A stretch of 64,000 bases of DNA from Brachionus manjavacas (taxonomy: Eukaryota > Rotifera > Eurotatoria > Ploima > Brachionidae): assembly GCA_019054805.1 (NCBI GenBank), contig JAHQIY010000020.1:682001-746000 (forward strand). The letters are read 5' to 3'. Of this stretch, positions 44,934 through 57,185 are shown one piece after another; the first letter of the stretch is position 1, and each line of letters starts with the position of its first letter. Made by a program: the position numbers and the translations under genes. The notes beneath the pieces were generated by a model. That model was not told the DNA's origin, made no database searches, and was given only the letters and a program-made list of their open reading frames with translations.

Positions 44934-47900
44934 TTAATGATTTTTGGTGTAGATTTTTTTTGAATGTGCTTGTTGTGCCTTTCGAAATGCTTCCTCGACT
45001 AACAATCGGTCGTGATAAAATTGATTTCTTTTTTCCTGCTCGAGTTTTTTGTATGCGACTTTGTTCGCTTCTTTAAAATCATTTTCTTTTACTTTGTACA
45101 TCGACTCCAAGTTTCTTTTATTGGTCAAGTTTCTTAGATATGCCAATTTGGCTTGTTCTTTAGCTTCAATATCAACTTTTCTAATTAATAAAAAAAATTA
45201 TTTTTTTATTCATTTGTATAAGGTTTTTAATAGTTTTGCATCTGATAGAATTAGATAGAATTAATTAGAATAGATGAATAGCAAAAAAATATATAACTTT
45301 TATTCAGTTGGCACGGATTAATTTTTAAAAATTTTATATATCCTTTATTTTTTAAGTTTTGATTAAATTGTAATTTATGGATTTAAATAATCCAAAAAAA
45401 TTTTATTTTTTTTAAGTACTATTATTTGATTTCTCAGAATATTTATGATTAATAAAAGCTTGTGTTTGGCTTTCAAACAAATTACTTGATTGATGTTATT
45501 TGATTCCTAAATCCTTGAAATTTAATATCTATTTATCTAGGTAGAGCAATTTTTCTTCATTACTATTTAAAAATAGACATTATTTTAAGAAGTTTTTCTG
45601 AGAAAAAAAATAGTAATTGAAATAAAAATTTGTCAGCTCTCTTTAGTAAAAAGTGGTAAACTTTTTAGTTAAAATTAAAATCTTAAAATTATGAATCAAT
45701 TTTTATTAAAAAAAAAAAATTAGATCGCCCAAAATTTCTAAGACTTTAGTCTTTCGTTTAGTCTTAATGCTATTAATTTTCTTAAAACAAAAAATTTAAA
45801 GAAATTTTAACTTACTAATCTTAAGATTTTAATTTTCTTAAATCGGAATGTAATTTTTTATCTATTTTAAAAAATTCACGTTTAATTGAAAGTAAAAAAA
45901 TGATGAAAATCGTTTTAACCCGTAAATTTTTTTCTAAATGACATATAGAAAAATTGTGATTCAAAAATTTTTAAGGTTGGTAATTAAAATGTCAAAGTGA
46001 CTCGGACAAAAAAACCTTTTATAATCTAGATTCAAATTTAGCTGATAAGTTTTATTTTGAAAAAAACTTAACTTCACTAAAAAACTTAACGATTTCTTAT
46101 TTTTATGATGTTAAATTTTCAAGGGTTATAAAAAAATTAGAAATTTAATCAATATCAAATTGCTAATTAAAATAGGCATTCTCAACTAAGATTTTTTTGA
46201 TTTTTATTTCAAAAATTCAATGCTTTACCAAAATAATTAATTTTTCTTTAAGAAAATTTCAAAATAAAAAATTTGACAAATGAAAAATTTTTCAGAAATC
46301 TGTTTCATATTGGTAAAAAAATTTAAAAAAGGATTAAAAGAGCTCAAATCTAATAATAATTAAGGCTTTGAAATTTAATAAAAATCGATCGATTTGTGCA
46401 AAAATATTTCTTTTTTGTGAATATCCCCACATTAAAAAATATGGAACCCACAAACCAAAAAATTTTTTAAAAAAGATGCTTTTCTATTTTTAATCATGAT
46501 AGTTTTAATAAAGAAAAAAAAGAAAAAAATAAAAAGAAAAAATTATACAAATAAAGTGATAAGAAAATAGTAGTAATCTTAAAGCTTAAAACAATTTTAT
46601 ATTTTTCGGTGGGTAAAAATCTTTTTCTAGAATTGAAATTTTTTTAAATTCTAATTAAAATTTTTATTTAAGAAATAAAATTTTGGAATTTAGAGACGGA
46701 ATATTAAAATTAAATGCTTTTTAAAAAAATCAAAAACTGAGCTTTTCTCAATGTTTTCTGTTTTCGAACAAAAAATAATTTCTTAAAAAAAAGATGACCA
46801 AAATGGCGCAAAAATGGTGCAAGATGTTTGAAACCAAGACAGTTATCAAAGTAAACATAAAAAGTTTCTAATAGATAATGATAATATTTTTTTCTTTTCT
46901 ATCAACTTTCTAAATTATTTTAAATAACTTATTTACAAGCAATATTAATTTTCCTATATTTGGTTACATTTGACATTAATATTTTAAATTTTTAGTTATT
47001 ATTATGAAATTTAGACTTACCCTGAGTCAATTTGCTGAGTATAGTGCTGTTTTAGCTCTTTTTTTCCCAAATTTCGTTCCATGTTCTTCAAGTCAGCCAT
47101 TTCTGCTCTTCTCTTTTCAAATTGAGCCACTTCGTTTGAATAATTTCGATGATACTGATCGCGCAACTCCTCTTTGGCAAAATTCTGGTTCATTTTTTCA
47201 AGTCGCTGCTGTTCGCGCTGAAAAACATTTTCACGCTTAAAGCCAATGCTGTCCATGCTAGTGCTAACAAAATTTGGCTTAGGCTTGAGACCAGGTCTAT
47301 CCGGTAGACCAATATTAACTTTTGGATTACCAAAGCGGTCAGGAACATCTTGACAAAAAGAATTTCTTTAAAAATAAATTTTTATTTAATCAAAAATGAA
47401 AAATTTAAAAAAAGCATCTCCAGTGTCTTCGAGCCGGAATCTGGCACTTACTGGAACTAAGGCTTTGACGTTTTGGCTTGGTATTTTTTGTGAACGAAAT
47501 TTCCGTATTCACTGATTTGTTTTCTTTCGGGTCACACTCATCATCGCTATGGCACATAAATGTGACCGATTTGGCTCGGTGATCACACCAACTTTCGCTT
47601 CTCACATCATCATACAATTTTTTTATTTTTTCCAAATATTCTTCATAGTATTTATTCGACTGTTCTTTGATATGATCCTTATTGACACACGCAGGTGGAG
47701 TGACTGGTCTTTGGCAAAGGCAGCTATGTGTTCGTTCAATTTCGGGGCTCTTTGGGCGCAACAAATGCCTATTTTTGTGAATTTGCTCACGAATCTTATC
47801 ATCTAGTTGGTCTGAAGTCAGCTGTGAGCCCACAATGCTCTTATTAATCGATTCCGCATCTACAACAGCCGGATTAGATCGCACTGACCGGTAATAAACA

Positions 47901-50900
47901 GGTGCCGTACTTGGTTTATTGGACAAAAATGAAGTAGTCTCTACGTTACATCCAGATAAGGTTGGGTATAGTACGGAGTAGAGAGGGTAAAATGGTACAT
48001 AATAAGGCCATATGTCATAAATCATCCTAGGCATGATAACAAAATCCGGGTTAGGAGTTTCGTTTGTCTTTACCGGGTACCCGGGCAAGCTTTTTAGCGG
48101 ATAATCTTCATTTAATTCTTCAAGGTATTGTCTGGCTATTGATGGTAGATTTAACTCGAAATTAATTCGTTCAAACATGGCATCTGGGATCCAAATAGCT
48201 TCGTTAAATGGCAAAGTCCGTGTCTTTCCGTTGCAAAAGCTGACTGTCAACTGCGAGTCCGAGTCCGTGGGGTTTGAGCTGCGCTTTTCATAGCCTTCTA
48301 ACACTTCAGCCGGAGCGTACTTTTCTTTGCCGTCAATCAAAGCTAGCACTTTGTCTTTTGTTTTAATCGAGTGGGAATAGGCATCGTCATAGTGTATTAT
48401 GTCATAAATGGCTGTGTCTTGGTAAATACTGTCCAAATATTTGCCATGTTGATTCGGACCGAATTGGACCATAAATCGATGTGCCAGTATCTATCAAAAA
48501 TATAAATAATTTTTAATTCAATTTAATACCAAAAAATATTAAAATTAATCAAATAAATGACATTAAAATTAGCCAAAATTTTTATTGAAAATATCCCTCC
48601 ACTTATTTAATAAATATCTTCCATATCAAAATTTAACATCAAAATACTATTAAAAATCTTAAATCTGAATTTCCAAATATTCCAGTCATACTTACAGAAC
48701 TTCTAACTGTCCTTCCTCTGTCCCTAAACGTCTCAAGTCTTGGCTTCGCTCTACAATGAGCTAACTACGCCTGACATTCACTCGTAGGAACTCTTAAATT
48801 TGTCAATTGATAATTTAATTAATATTTTGGCCTCTTTTAAAATACGATAATATGATTTTTCTCTAGACTTGGTTTTTAAAATTTTGTTTTATATATTTAT
48901 TTATTTTAACTTAAATAAAATCTTCAATATCAAAATTTTTTATACAAATAAAAAAACTATTTGAAAAAAGTCGAAACATGGGTTTATTGCACTTTTTCGA
49001 AGTCGCCTAATTTCTTGCCCTCTTTACCTTTTGGGCTTCTATTAATAATTTTAAGTAAAACTTTTTGCGCTCTTGGATTTGAGCTATTAATCATTATCGT
49101 AGCTAAAAAAATGACCATTCTGCAGTGACTTGAAAACTAAGTGACTGGTAATCACTTGCAAGTTTCCCATGTGCATAACTTTTCGAATCTTTGACTTTTT
49201 TTTGATCTGTAAAAGCCAAAGTCAAGAAAATTTCAAGACCTATCTAGTGGTAACTTCGGTTTTCCAAATTCGAAAAATTGATTGCAAAAAACCTGTTTGA
49301 AAAATGTAAAAAAATGTGTTTTTTGCACTTTTTCGAAGTCGCCTAATTTTTCTTAATTTTTATATTACTTGAAAAGGTTGGGTGAAATCCACATTTACGT
49401 TTCGACCAAAATATTGGTTAAAAGAATTTTCAGAATCAGAACATGCAGAAAGTTGAATCGAACACAAAATTGATATCAGTGTGCGAAGAGCCCTTTCAAA
49501 ATTTACGAAGAATCAAATTAAGTTTTGATCTTTGTCTAAAGCCGGCAAGTTCAAATGATTTTAAAGGCTCAAATCGAACAAAAACAAAAGATCGAGATAT
49601 TGGATCCAAGAAACCAAAATTGAGATCTGTATTTGGGAAAATTCTTAATTGAATCCACGATAATCATAAAGTGGATGCGTTTCATGCAACCGGCAAAAAA
49701 GAAATTACTCTAGCTTACCCTCTGGATACTTGTTCGATGCCAATGCCAACATCGATGCACCTGTTAATAGAGTTGCAAAAAACCAGCCTGGAAGCTCCTC
49801 CCCAAACAAACACAGCCCCGCCAATAAATCACATTGTAAAATGTAACCAAGATCTTCTTCTGCCTACCGACAAAGAAATACCAAAGCTTGTTCCTTCTGG
49901 TGTTGACAAAAATTAGCTGGAGGTTAACAAAAATGGAAATGCAATCTCATTATCAAATGGGTGCTTAATGAGATTGAAGAAGATGAGGACATCATCTACA
50001 ATGATGGAGGGGGAGACGAAGGAAGAGAAGATATGGATTCTCAGCGGAATTGTGAAGTGACTGATCGAAAGCTTGAGTGTCTAGTTAGACAGATTGAACG
50101 ATAGTGGCCGATTTGGCTCGGTAGAAATTATTCAGTCAAAAAATTCCTAAGATCAATCCGTGGCCTTAGCTATAGAATTCATGCGTGAACACGACCCGCT
50201 GAGCAATGAAAGAAGGGAAGTGGCAATGGAAAATATATCTCCTACTCTAAGACGTATCCTAAAACCATCAGATAAATTGAGTATTTTTTTTGGTTATAAT
50301 TTTTCTGTTTTTTTTTTAAATATTTTCTCTCAGACATCCGGAGATGTCTTCAACAGGTAGAGGAGAAATGTCACACCCTCTGTACCCCAAGTATTTCTTT
50401 CTCTTTATATATATATATTAATGTTGCATTTTATTTTTTGTTTCAGTTTTGGTTTAAATAAAGATTTAGAACTAGAAAGCCTCTTCTAATTTATTTAATA
50501 AAGTCACGCTATTAAAAATCTTGAAAGGGAATAAAGAGCGAAATCTACTATTCCGTCATTAACCGTGACTATATTCGGAAAAAAATCCCAAGCCACACCA
50601 CTAAAATTAGCTAGGTTACTAGTAAATTAAAGAATTCTATTTTTATTCAAAAATAAATTTAGTAAATTTTTAAAAATAAAAAACTGGACCAAATGAGCAA
50701 AGTAAGGGATTAAAAAAGAATGAATTTTATCCAAACTTGTAAAAATGCTCGAATATCCTTTTGAATATTCTAAAAATGATAGACAGAATTCATTGTTCGT
50801 ATTCTTTGACACCAAAGTCGCCTATACCCTCAATTATACATTAAATTCTTAATTTTATTAATTTTAATTTAAATAAAAATGTGAAAATTGAATTTTACGA

Positions 50901-53215
50901 GTCGATTTCAATATTTAAACACTATTGAAAGAATATGGGCCAATTTGGATAGAAATCCCAAAAATGAACTTCCTGAGTATGTTTATTTTGAGGCCCTGGG
51001 TACCTCCAATGTCATTCACCCATCGATCTAAAAATTATCCACTAAACTAAATTTAGATATTTTTTTTGTGATTGTCATAAGATCTTTTCGAAGCTTTGTC
51101 CGATTGTTTGAAACTTTTAGGCGTTTTATTTCTTGAATAAATTGCCATATATATAACACATTCTCAATCAGTACACCGAGATCTACAAGAAAAATCCATT
51201 TCATTTTGAGATTTCTATCCAAATTGTCTCGTATCCTTTCTGTCAAATTAGAGAATTTAAACCGCCTTTTAATCTGATTGATTTGAATTTATTTTGAAAT
51301 TTCGAGTCTATCTATAGATCCCGGACTTGATCCCCAAAAATTATTTTTTAAATTTAATTAATTTTTGATCATATTTTTTGTAATGATATAAAATGGATCA
51401 CATTTATTTACAAACTTGATTTTTAAAATTGATAAACCAACATTAAAAAAAAAGAAAAATTTTATTTTTCCATAAAAATAATTAATGATTTTATTTAATG
51501 GTTACAAAATATCAGAAAAAAATCAGTAAATTTACTAGACCATTTTTGAGGATGAAATTTTAATCTCCAGATATTGAAATTAAATTAATAAGTCCCAAAA
51601 TTTTTTTTGTAAAGCAATATCAGCAATAAAAACATTTCAAACTTATTAAACAATTGATTTGAAATATTTAAAAATCTAAAAAACAAGCAGGTACAAACTA
51701 GATTGTTATTACAAGTTGATAACAAAGAAAAGCTTAAACAAATCCTCAAAATTCGGGAAGACTTTGAAAAATAAATTCAAAATAATTTACAATTAGAATA
51801 CAGCATGAAAAGATTTAATTAAAACACTAATTAAAATTCATTTGAATTTTTTAATTGTATTAATATTTGAACAAAAAAGTAAACTTAAGAAAGAAAATAT
51901 TTAATGAATCCTAACAAAAATTTAGTATTAGAATTAATTCAACCAACATTGATCATTTTTTAAATTTTTAAAGATTTAAAAAATTAGAGAAAATTTTTTT
52001 TGTCATTTTGAAATTTTAAATCAGACATACTTTAAACTAATAGCTCAGAAAAATTTACCCGAAGCATTAAAATAAATTCGAATTAGATTTTTATAGTGTT
52101 AGAACCTGAGGCCTTTTTACTCGCATTCAATTAAGTATTAATTAGATTGTCTCAGTATTGAATAAAAACTAGAAAATTTTATTAGATTAAATTTTTTAAT
52201 TTTTTACCTGATTGTATATTTTTCCTTTGTAGTAGTGTCCATCTAGATTAGATCTGGCCAATACGGCCTTATTTGTTAAAAGACTGCCTGCATCGGGGGT
52301 ATAAGCAATGTCTTTGTTGATCGGATAATTGTTCTGGGAAGTGAGACCACAAACTGTTCCATCGTACAAAACTTTAACTGGTCTAAACCTACTCCAGGCC
52401 ACAGATTTGTCGGGAATTCTTCCATCTTGAGTCAGAACCACTTTTGGAAATTTAACAAAAGACGGATAAGTGTAAACGTCGGGTTTATTAAGCCAGTTCG
52501 GATAGGCAAATGAGCTGACCATGGGAGCTGAGGGATATAGACTAGTAATAGATCGTGAAACAACTGGTCCTAGTGCAGTGTATCCGGCAGCGTTTAAGGC
52601 TAAATTAGTTAGTTGTACATGAGTGGACAGGTCTTGGTTGATTGGAGTTATTTTTTCGACTCCAAATCGACCAATGTTGACAATTTTGAAAAAACCTCTG
52701 GTCATTGTGGATAGATTTTGTAAAAATTCGATGGCTGAGCGATCTTCATCGCGACCATTTGTTATATAAATGCAATGAACTGGTCTTCCTCTGGCATGGT
52801 AGGATATTTGGTTCAATACTTGATAAGGCTCCTGGTCTGGTATGTCATCGGTAACGAGCACCACTGCATGGTTCATTTCGTCTTTGAACGCAGTTATTAA
52901 GGCATCTAGAGTGTTTGTTCCTGTCTGTGTCTCCAAATCCTTTATCCAATTGATGGCCGAGTTGACTGTCGAGGTGTTCCATAGGACCAAACTTGACGCC
53001 CACGGATACACTTCGGTGCTGAACGCGATCAAGTTAAACAACCGATTTAGGTTGAGTTTGGCCAAAACTGACTGTTCTAGCAGATATTGAATGAGTTGTT
53101 CTTTGACAGTGTTCAATGAGCTGTACATACTGCCCGATACGTCCAGACAAAAGGTCACGTTTGGTTCCCTAATGCCCAGAAATATGTTCAAACTGTTGAC
53201 CAGTTTATTTGCCAT
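44934..53215 (-). CDS. VWA and DUF4537 domain protein (VWA3B/C11orf16-like), four exons
   Basis: Exons on the minus strand are 53215-52208, 48490-47452, 47348-47021 and 45180-44934. All are GT-AG and phases join to about 873 aa. The N-terminal VWA domain has a full metal-binding MIDAS: DVSGSMYS at 25-32, the threonine in TGTNTLDAL, and VTDDIP. The Tudor-like DUF4537 starts at about 316 (VLARSNLDGHYYKGKIYNQ) and is cut by intron 1 exactly after that motif. The last 200 residues are charged and helical (REQQRLEKMNQNFAKEELRD, KKLEQEKRNQF), likely coiled coil. Animal proteins with this pair of domains are poorly characterised; an intracellular role is likely because there is no signal peptide. 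Intron 1 is 3.7 kb and intron 3 is 1.8 kb; intron 1 carries retroelement remnants. The acceptor of exon 3 was chosen by phase. Confidence 0.85.
48987..49349 (+). repeat. Direct repeat, 27 bp identical, 336 bp apart
   Basis: The sequence from TTGCACTTTTTCGAAGTCGC through CTAATTT occurs at 48987-49013 and again at 49323-49349. Preceding bases are related as well (a TTTGAAAAA stretch in both). It lies in intron 1 of the VWA gene just upstream of retroelement-like frames, and could mark a short LTR or a partial duplication. Confidence 0.6.
49442..50530 (+). mobile_element. Retroelement-like coding remnant, possibly gag with adjacent LTR
   Basis: A run of plus-strand frames with ordinary codon-like composition (49443-49652, 49671-49916, 50160-50360) is broken by stops. 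They encode segments such as REHDPLSNERREVAMENI and an acidic stretch near 49975. A TGTCACACCCTCTGTACCCC start near 50370, with AATAAA near 50455, looks like an LTR. No reverse transcriptase or zinc knuckle is visible, so 'gag-like' is a guess from position and composition. Confidence 0.4.
50934..51242. repeat. Inverted pair of related coding-like stretches
   Basis: On plus, 50934-50972 reads as ERIWANLDRNPKNEL. On minus, 51242-51203 reads as ERIRDNLDRNLKMKW. The DNA core CAATTTGGATAGAAATC is identical in the two arms. This suggests two copies of one transposon piece in opposite orientation; the family is not recognised. Confidence 0.45.
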
Positions 53216-53831
53216 GGCTGAATATATTTCACGAAAATTAAACGATTTTTGTTAAATTCTCGTTATTATTTAAGGAGTTTTGATTTTTTTCTAGTTGCTA
53301 AGTAATTAGTAATAAATTTTAATTTTAACTTTATTATTAAATTTTCAGCTCGTAGTCATAGATATTGAGGTAATTTGAATTATGCAATAGAGTGTTTTTT
53401 TTGTGTTTTTTTTAAGAACCGAATTTGTCAGATACTTCCATTTTTAAGAATTATTAGCCTCATATTTGTATAAGATTTAATAAGTATATAGCTCACAAAC
53501 AGTTGTTGATCTAGCATCTAATAAATTACTGTTTATTTGTTTTAAATTTTGAGTACTTGGTAAATATATTTTTGGCTAGATTGGTGTAATATCAGAATTT
53601 TAGATTGGAAAATTTTTTTGATTCGGATCAGTTTTTCTTGGTTAAAAAATTAACCATAGAGTTATTCAAAGCTTATATTTTTATTTAAATAAACAAAGCT
53701 TTATTTTGATATTTACTTAACTAGAAAAAAATTTTATGCAATTTTACACATTCAAATTTTTTTGTAATTTTAGAAAATAAAATGAAGAAAAAATTTACTC
53801 TAATTTCTTTAATTTTTTAAAAATTAATACA

Positions 53832-53935
53832 GGAAAAATTCTCAACAATTGGCGATTTTATTTTCTAAAAACCAATATTAAAAATTGCAAAAATCGATTG
53901 TTGAGAATTTTTTAGTTTTTTTTTTATCTTTTATT
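53832..53935. repeat. Short inverted repeat
   Basis: AAAAATTCTCAACAATTGGC on the left pairs with GATTGTTGAGAATTTTTT on the right. A third version, CTCAACAATCTTTT, lies near 54023 in the direction of the left arm. Confidence 0.55.
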
Positions 53936-54229
53936 ACTCTCTTAAAGAATATATAAATTAATGAAAATAATAAAAATATTTCCAAATGTCTATTAATACA
54001 AAAAATTAAAAAAAAAAAACTCAACAATCTTTTAATATTGGCAATTTAATTTAAATTTTACGTAAAATTACGTAAATTTAACACATTCACCAAAAAACAG
54101 TTATCACAGTAGCACTGTATGTCCAAAATTCGTTCAATGATAATTTTAACAAGAATCTGAATACGCTACGGTCACTAATCGCTAAACGATCACCTTAAGG
54201 ATTCATTATACTGCCACTTTTTTATTTAA

Positions 54230-54420
54230 TTATTTTTGTTATTTTCTTTGAAATCATCAACTTCCTTTTTAAATTCATTTTTTAACTTTGCAAGGGCAAC
54301 ATCAGGACGATTGATTCCATTTAATAGCAATTCTTTTTGATAAAAAAGTGCTCTTGCTTTATGAGTCGATGCTTATTACCTCCAATGTTATCAGCTGGAC
54401 CATCAATTTCATTTTTTTAT
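54230..54420 (-). pseudogene. Coding remnant of unknown family
   Basis: On the minus strand one frame gives EIDGPADNIGGN. After a shift another continues SHKARALFYQKELLLNG, then NRPDVALAKLKNEF and KKEVDDFKEN to a stop near 54230. The composition is clearly coding-like but broken. It may be part of a transposon or processed copy. Confidence 0.4.
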
Positions 54421-54949
54421 ATTTTTAATACTTTTTTGACAAAATTTCAAAAATTTTTTGTTATGGATTGTCATAGGTAAATTTTTTTTTTAATTTCTAA
54501 AATATTTCACAAAAATATTAGAAAATGAAAATGTGAAAATCTAAAAATATCAGGGAAGTGTCGCATTTTAGATAATAATATGCCTTACTACTGAATATTT
54601 GATTACCTGAATTCTTTAATAATAGTTTCGGAGATTGAGTTAAAATATGCGGAAGTAAAGTCCAAAATGGATTCAACTTAAGATTTATAAAGGTTTCCTA
54701 AAGTTTCAAAATTTAGAATCCATTTTTTGATCAAATTTAGCTTTTAAAACACTATTCGTATCATTGAATTGAAATTTAATATAGAATCGAAGATTATAAC
54801 AAGAAAATTAGTTTCTTTTTGTCTTTTTATTTTATTTCCAATGATTCTTAGGTTAAAATCAGCAATTTTCTAACCTTTTATTTTTGATTAAAATACCAAA
54901 ACAGTCTTATAAAATAAAATAGAAAAAATAAAGTCATTTTATGGACAAT

Positions 54950-55020
54950 GGCGTAGCCAGGGAGGGGCTTAGGGGTGCTCAAGCCTCCCTATCCAAAAAT
55001 CAAAAGGGGCTGAACCCATT
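54950..55020 (+). mobile_element. Transposon terminus-like sequence
   Basis: GGCGTAGCCAGGGAGGGGCT is a strikingly G-rich block in AT-rich DNA and resembles the common GGCGTAGCCAGG ends of nonautonomous DNA elements in invertebrates. The matching opposite end is not seen downstream. Confidence 0.4.
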
Positions 55021-55329
55021 TTTTTTAAGTTCTATTTATCAAAAATAGCCTTTCAGTTATAAAAAAATTTTTAAGTGGTCTCTGTGAAAGACGCATTAAT
55101 GTTTTGAAGGCTGGCTTAAAATTGATCCTTTTAGTTAAATTTATTTCCTTAATTTATCTTATTTTCATTTATAGAAAATTTAAATTTGATAATTTTAAAT
55201 TGACTTTGTTTAAATAATTATTTTTATTGTTTAGCTGAATGTTTTGTGATTTTGTCATAATTACGATATGTTCACTTCAACTTTAAAATAACATTTTGAA
55301 AGCAAAGTAATCTAATGTAGTTTATTATT

Positions 55330-56665
55330 AGTTGGTAAAATAATGGAAAAAATCTTAAGAGACGAGCTTATGAACTACTTAATCAGTAATAAATTGATAA
55401 ACGAAAAACAACGTGGTTTTATGCCCGGAAAATCGTGTACAACGAACTTATTAGAGTTAATTGATAAAGTAACATACGAAATCGAAAATGTCACATAGAA
55501 AATTGCTGGTTAAATTGAGAGGGTATGGTATAGTTGAGGAGCCGTACGAATGGATAAAATCATTTCTTGTAGGTAGAAAACAAAGAATAGTCCTTGGTAA
55601 TGTAACATCAAAGTGGGAGGAAGTTTCAAGTGGTGTTCCACAGGGATCGGTCTTAGGTCCCATTTTGTTCGTTTTGTACATAAACGACCTATTAGAGTTG
55701 ATAAAAAGTCCGAGTCTCTCTTATGCAGACGATTTAAAGATTCTAAGGATTTCAAGTAAGGTTCAAACAGGATCAATTCAGTTACAAGATGATTTGAATG
55801 ATTTAGACAGTTGGACAAAGTCGTGGTCTACCGAAATGAATGTATCGAAATGCAAAGCAATGTGTTTCTAGGAAAAAATAGAGACAAAATGGCCTACACG
55901 GTTTCAAACGCTGATGAAGTCATTTTGAAAGAAACCAATGAAGAAAAATATCTCGGTGTTTTGGTGTCGAATGATCTTAAGTGGAGCAAACAATGTTCAG
56001 CAGCAGCAGCAAAAGCTAACAGAATTTCAGGTCAAATTAGGAATTCATTCGTGTATTTGGATAGTGAGACTCTTAGACTTTTATACACCGGACTTGTCAG
56101 ACCTCATCTCGAATATGCCGTTAGTATGTGGAATCCTTCAACCAAAGCAAGTATAAATATGATTGAGAAAGTTCAGAGACGTGCAACCAAATTAGTCAAA
56201 TGTTTAAAGAAAAAATCATACGAAGATAGGCTTAAATCGCTAGAACTAATGAACTTGGAAGAGCGCAGAACAAGAGGAGATTTAATTCAAATGTTTAAAA
56301 TAGTCAAAGGCCATGAGAAATCAACTTGGTGAATGGAGTGAATTTTTCAAAAAGTTTGAAAATGAATCTAAGAAGAGAGCATAACATGAAGCTTGTTAGA
56401 GAAATTAGTAAACGCGACTCATTTAGGTACAATTTTTTATCGAACAGAATTGTGTCAAGGTGGAATGATTTACCACAAAGCGTGGTGAATGCTGAAACAG
56501 TCAATAGCTTCAAATCGGGTATTGATAAAGAAGTATTTGGTTATGGTGCAGAGTAAGCAAAGAAAGACTGCCACATCTCAACTTGAGCTAAACGCCGTTT
56601 GGTGTTAGTGTAGATTTATTCTATACTACAGTTCTTATTACTACTACTACTACTATTATTGAAAA
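55330..56665 (+). pseudogene. 5'-truncated CR1/Jockey-like LINE
   Basis: The element starts within the reverse transcriptase (KIMEKILRDELMNYL, EKQRGFMPGKSCTTNL). It then jumps at about 55490 into SHRKLLVKLRGYG, with the intervening DFAKAFD block missing, so there is an internal deletion. It continues with SGVPQGSVLGPILF, the YADD box near 55722, then EEKYLGVLVSNDLKW, YTGLVRPHLEYAVSMWNP and LEERRTRGDLIQMFKI. Frame changes at about 55870 and 56330 break it. The frame ends at 56556, and a CTA/ATT microsatellite tail follows (about 56636-56660), typical of CR1-like 3' ends. It lacks the endonuclease and is dead. Confidence 0.85.
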
Positions 56666-57185
56666 TAAATTTTGAATATTTTTTATTATTATTTAAAATT
56701 TTATAATAAATAAATGAACGAGCAAGCTACAAAGAGCTTAAATTTTATCTACCTTTGCTTGGGTCACCCAATTACTGCCATGACAATTTTTCAATTGTTA
56801 TCTATTTGTGTTGAAAAAGTAGACGCACCTAAAATAATCCTTTTTTTTATTCTTTTTGAATTTTGATCAAAAAATTACAAATATTTACAATAAAATTTTA
56901 TTTAATACTTTTGTTTTGTTTTGGAAAACAAGTTTTAAAATATCAATTTCTCGTAAATTCTTGCAAATTGTCAGTAAATTGCAATTTTACGTAAATTTGC
57001 CAAAAATTTTTTTAAATTCAAATTATGTTTTTATGAAAATTCTAACCAATTTAAATTTCCTTTAAAATCAATATCAGTTTAATGGTAACTTGAAAAATCA
57101 CACAAGACAAAGAATTTTTTTTCCTAAACTCGGAACAAATAATTTAAATTAAAACAATTATTATTTAAAAATTTATTTTCAAAAT
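56666..57185. other. AT-rich intergenic DNA
   Basis: No gene. Contains ACGTAAATTTGCC near 56990, which resembles the MITE arms at 32.6 kb, but no second arm was found. Confidence 0.45.

Larger units (their letters stand above)
53216..55329. other. Intergenic DNA with transposon scraps
   Basis: AT-rich. It contains a roughly 100-bp inverted repeat at 53832-53935 with a third related stretch near 54020, a coding remnant at 54230-54420 (-), and a transposon-end-like sequence at 54950. The minus-strand promoter of the VWA gene should lie just past 53216. Confidence 0.5.
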
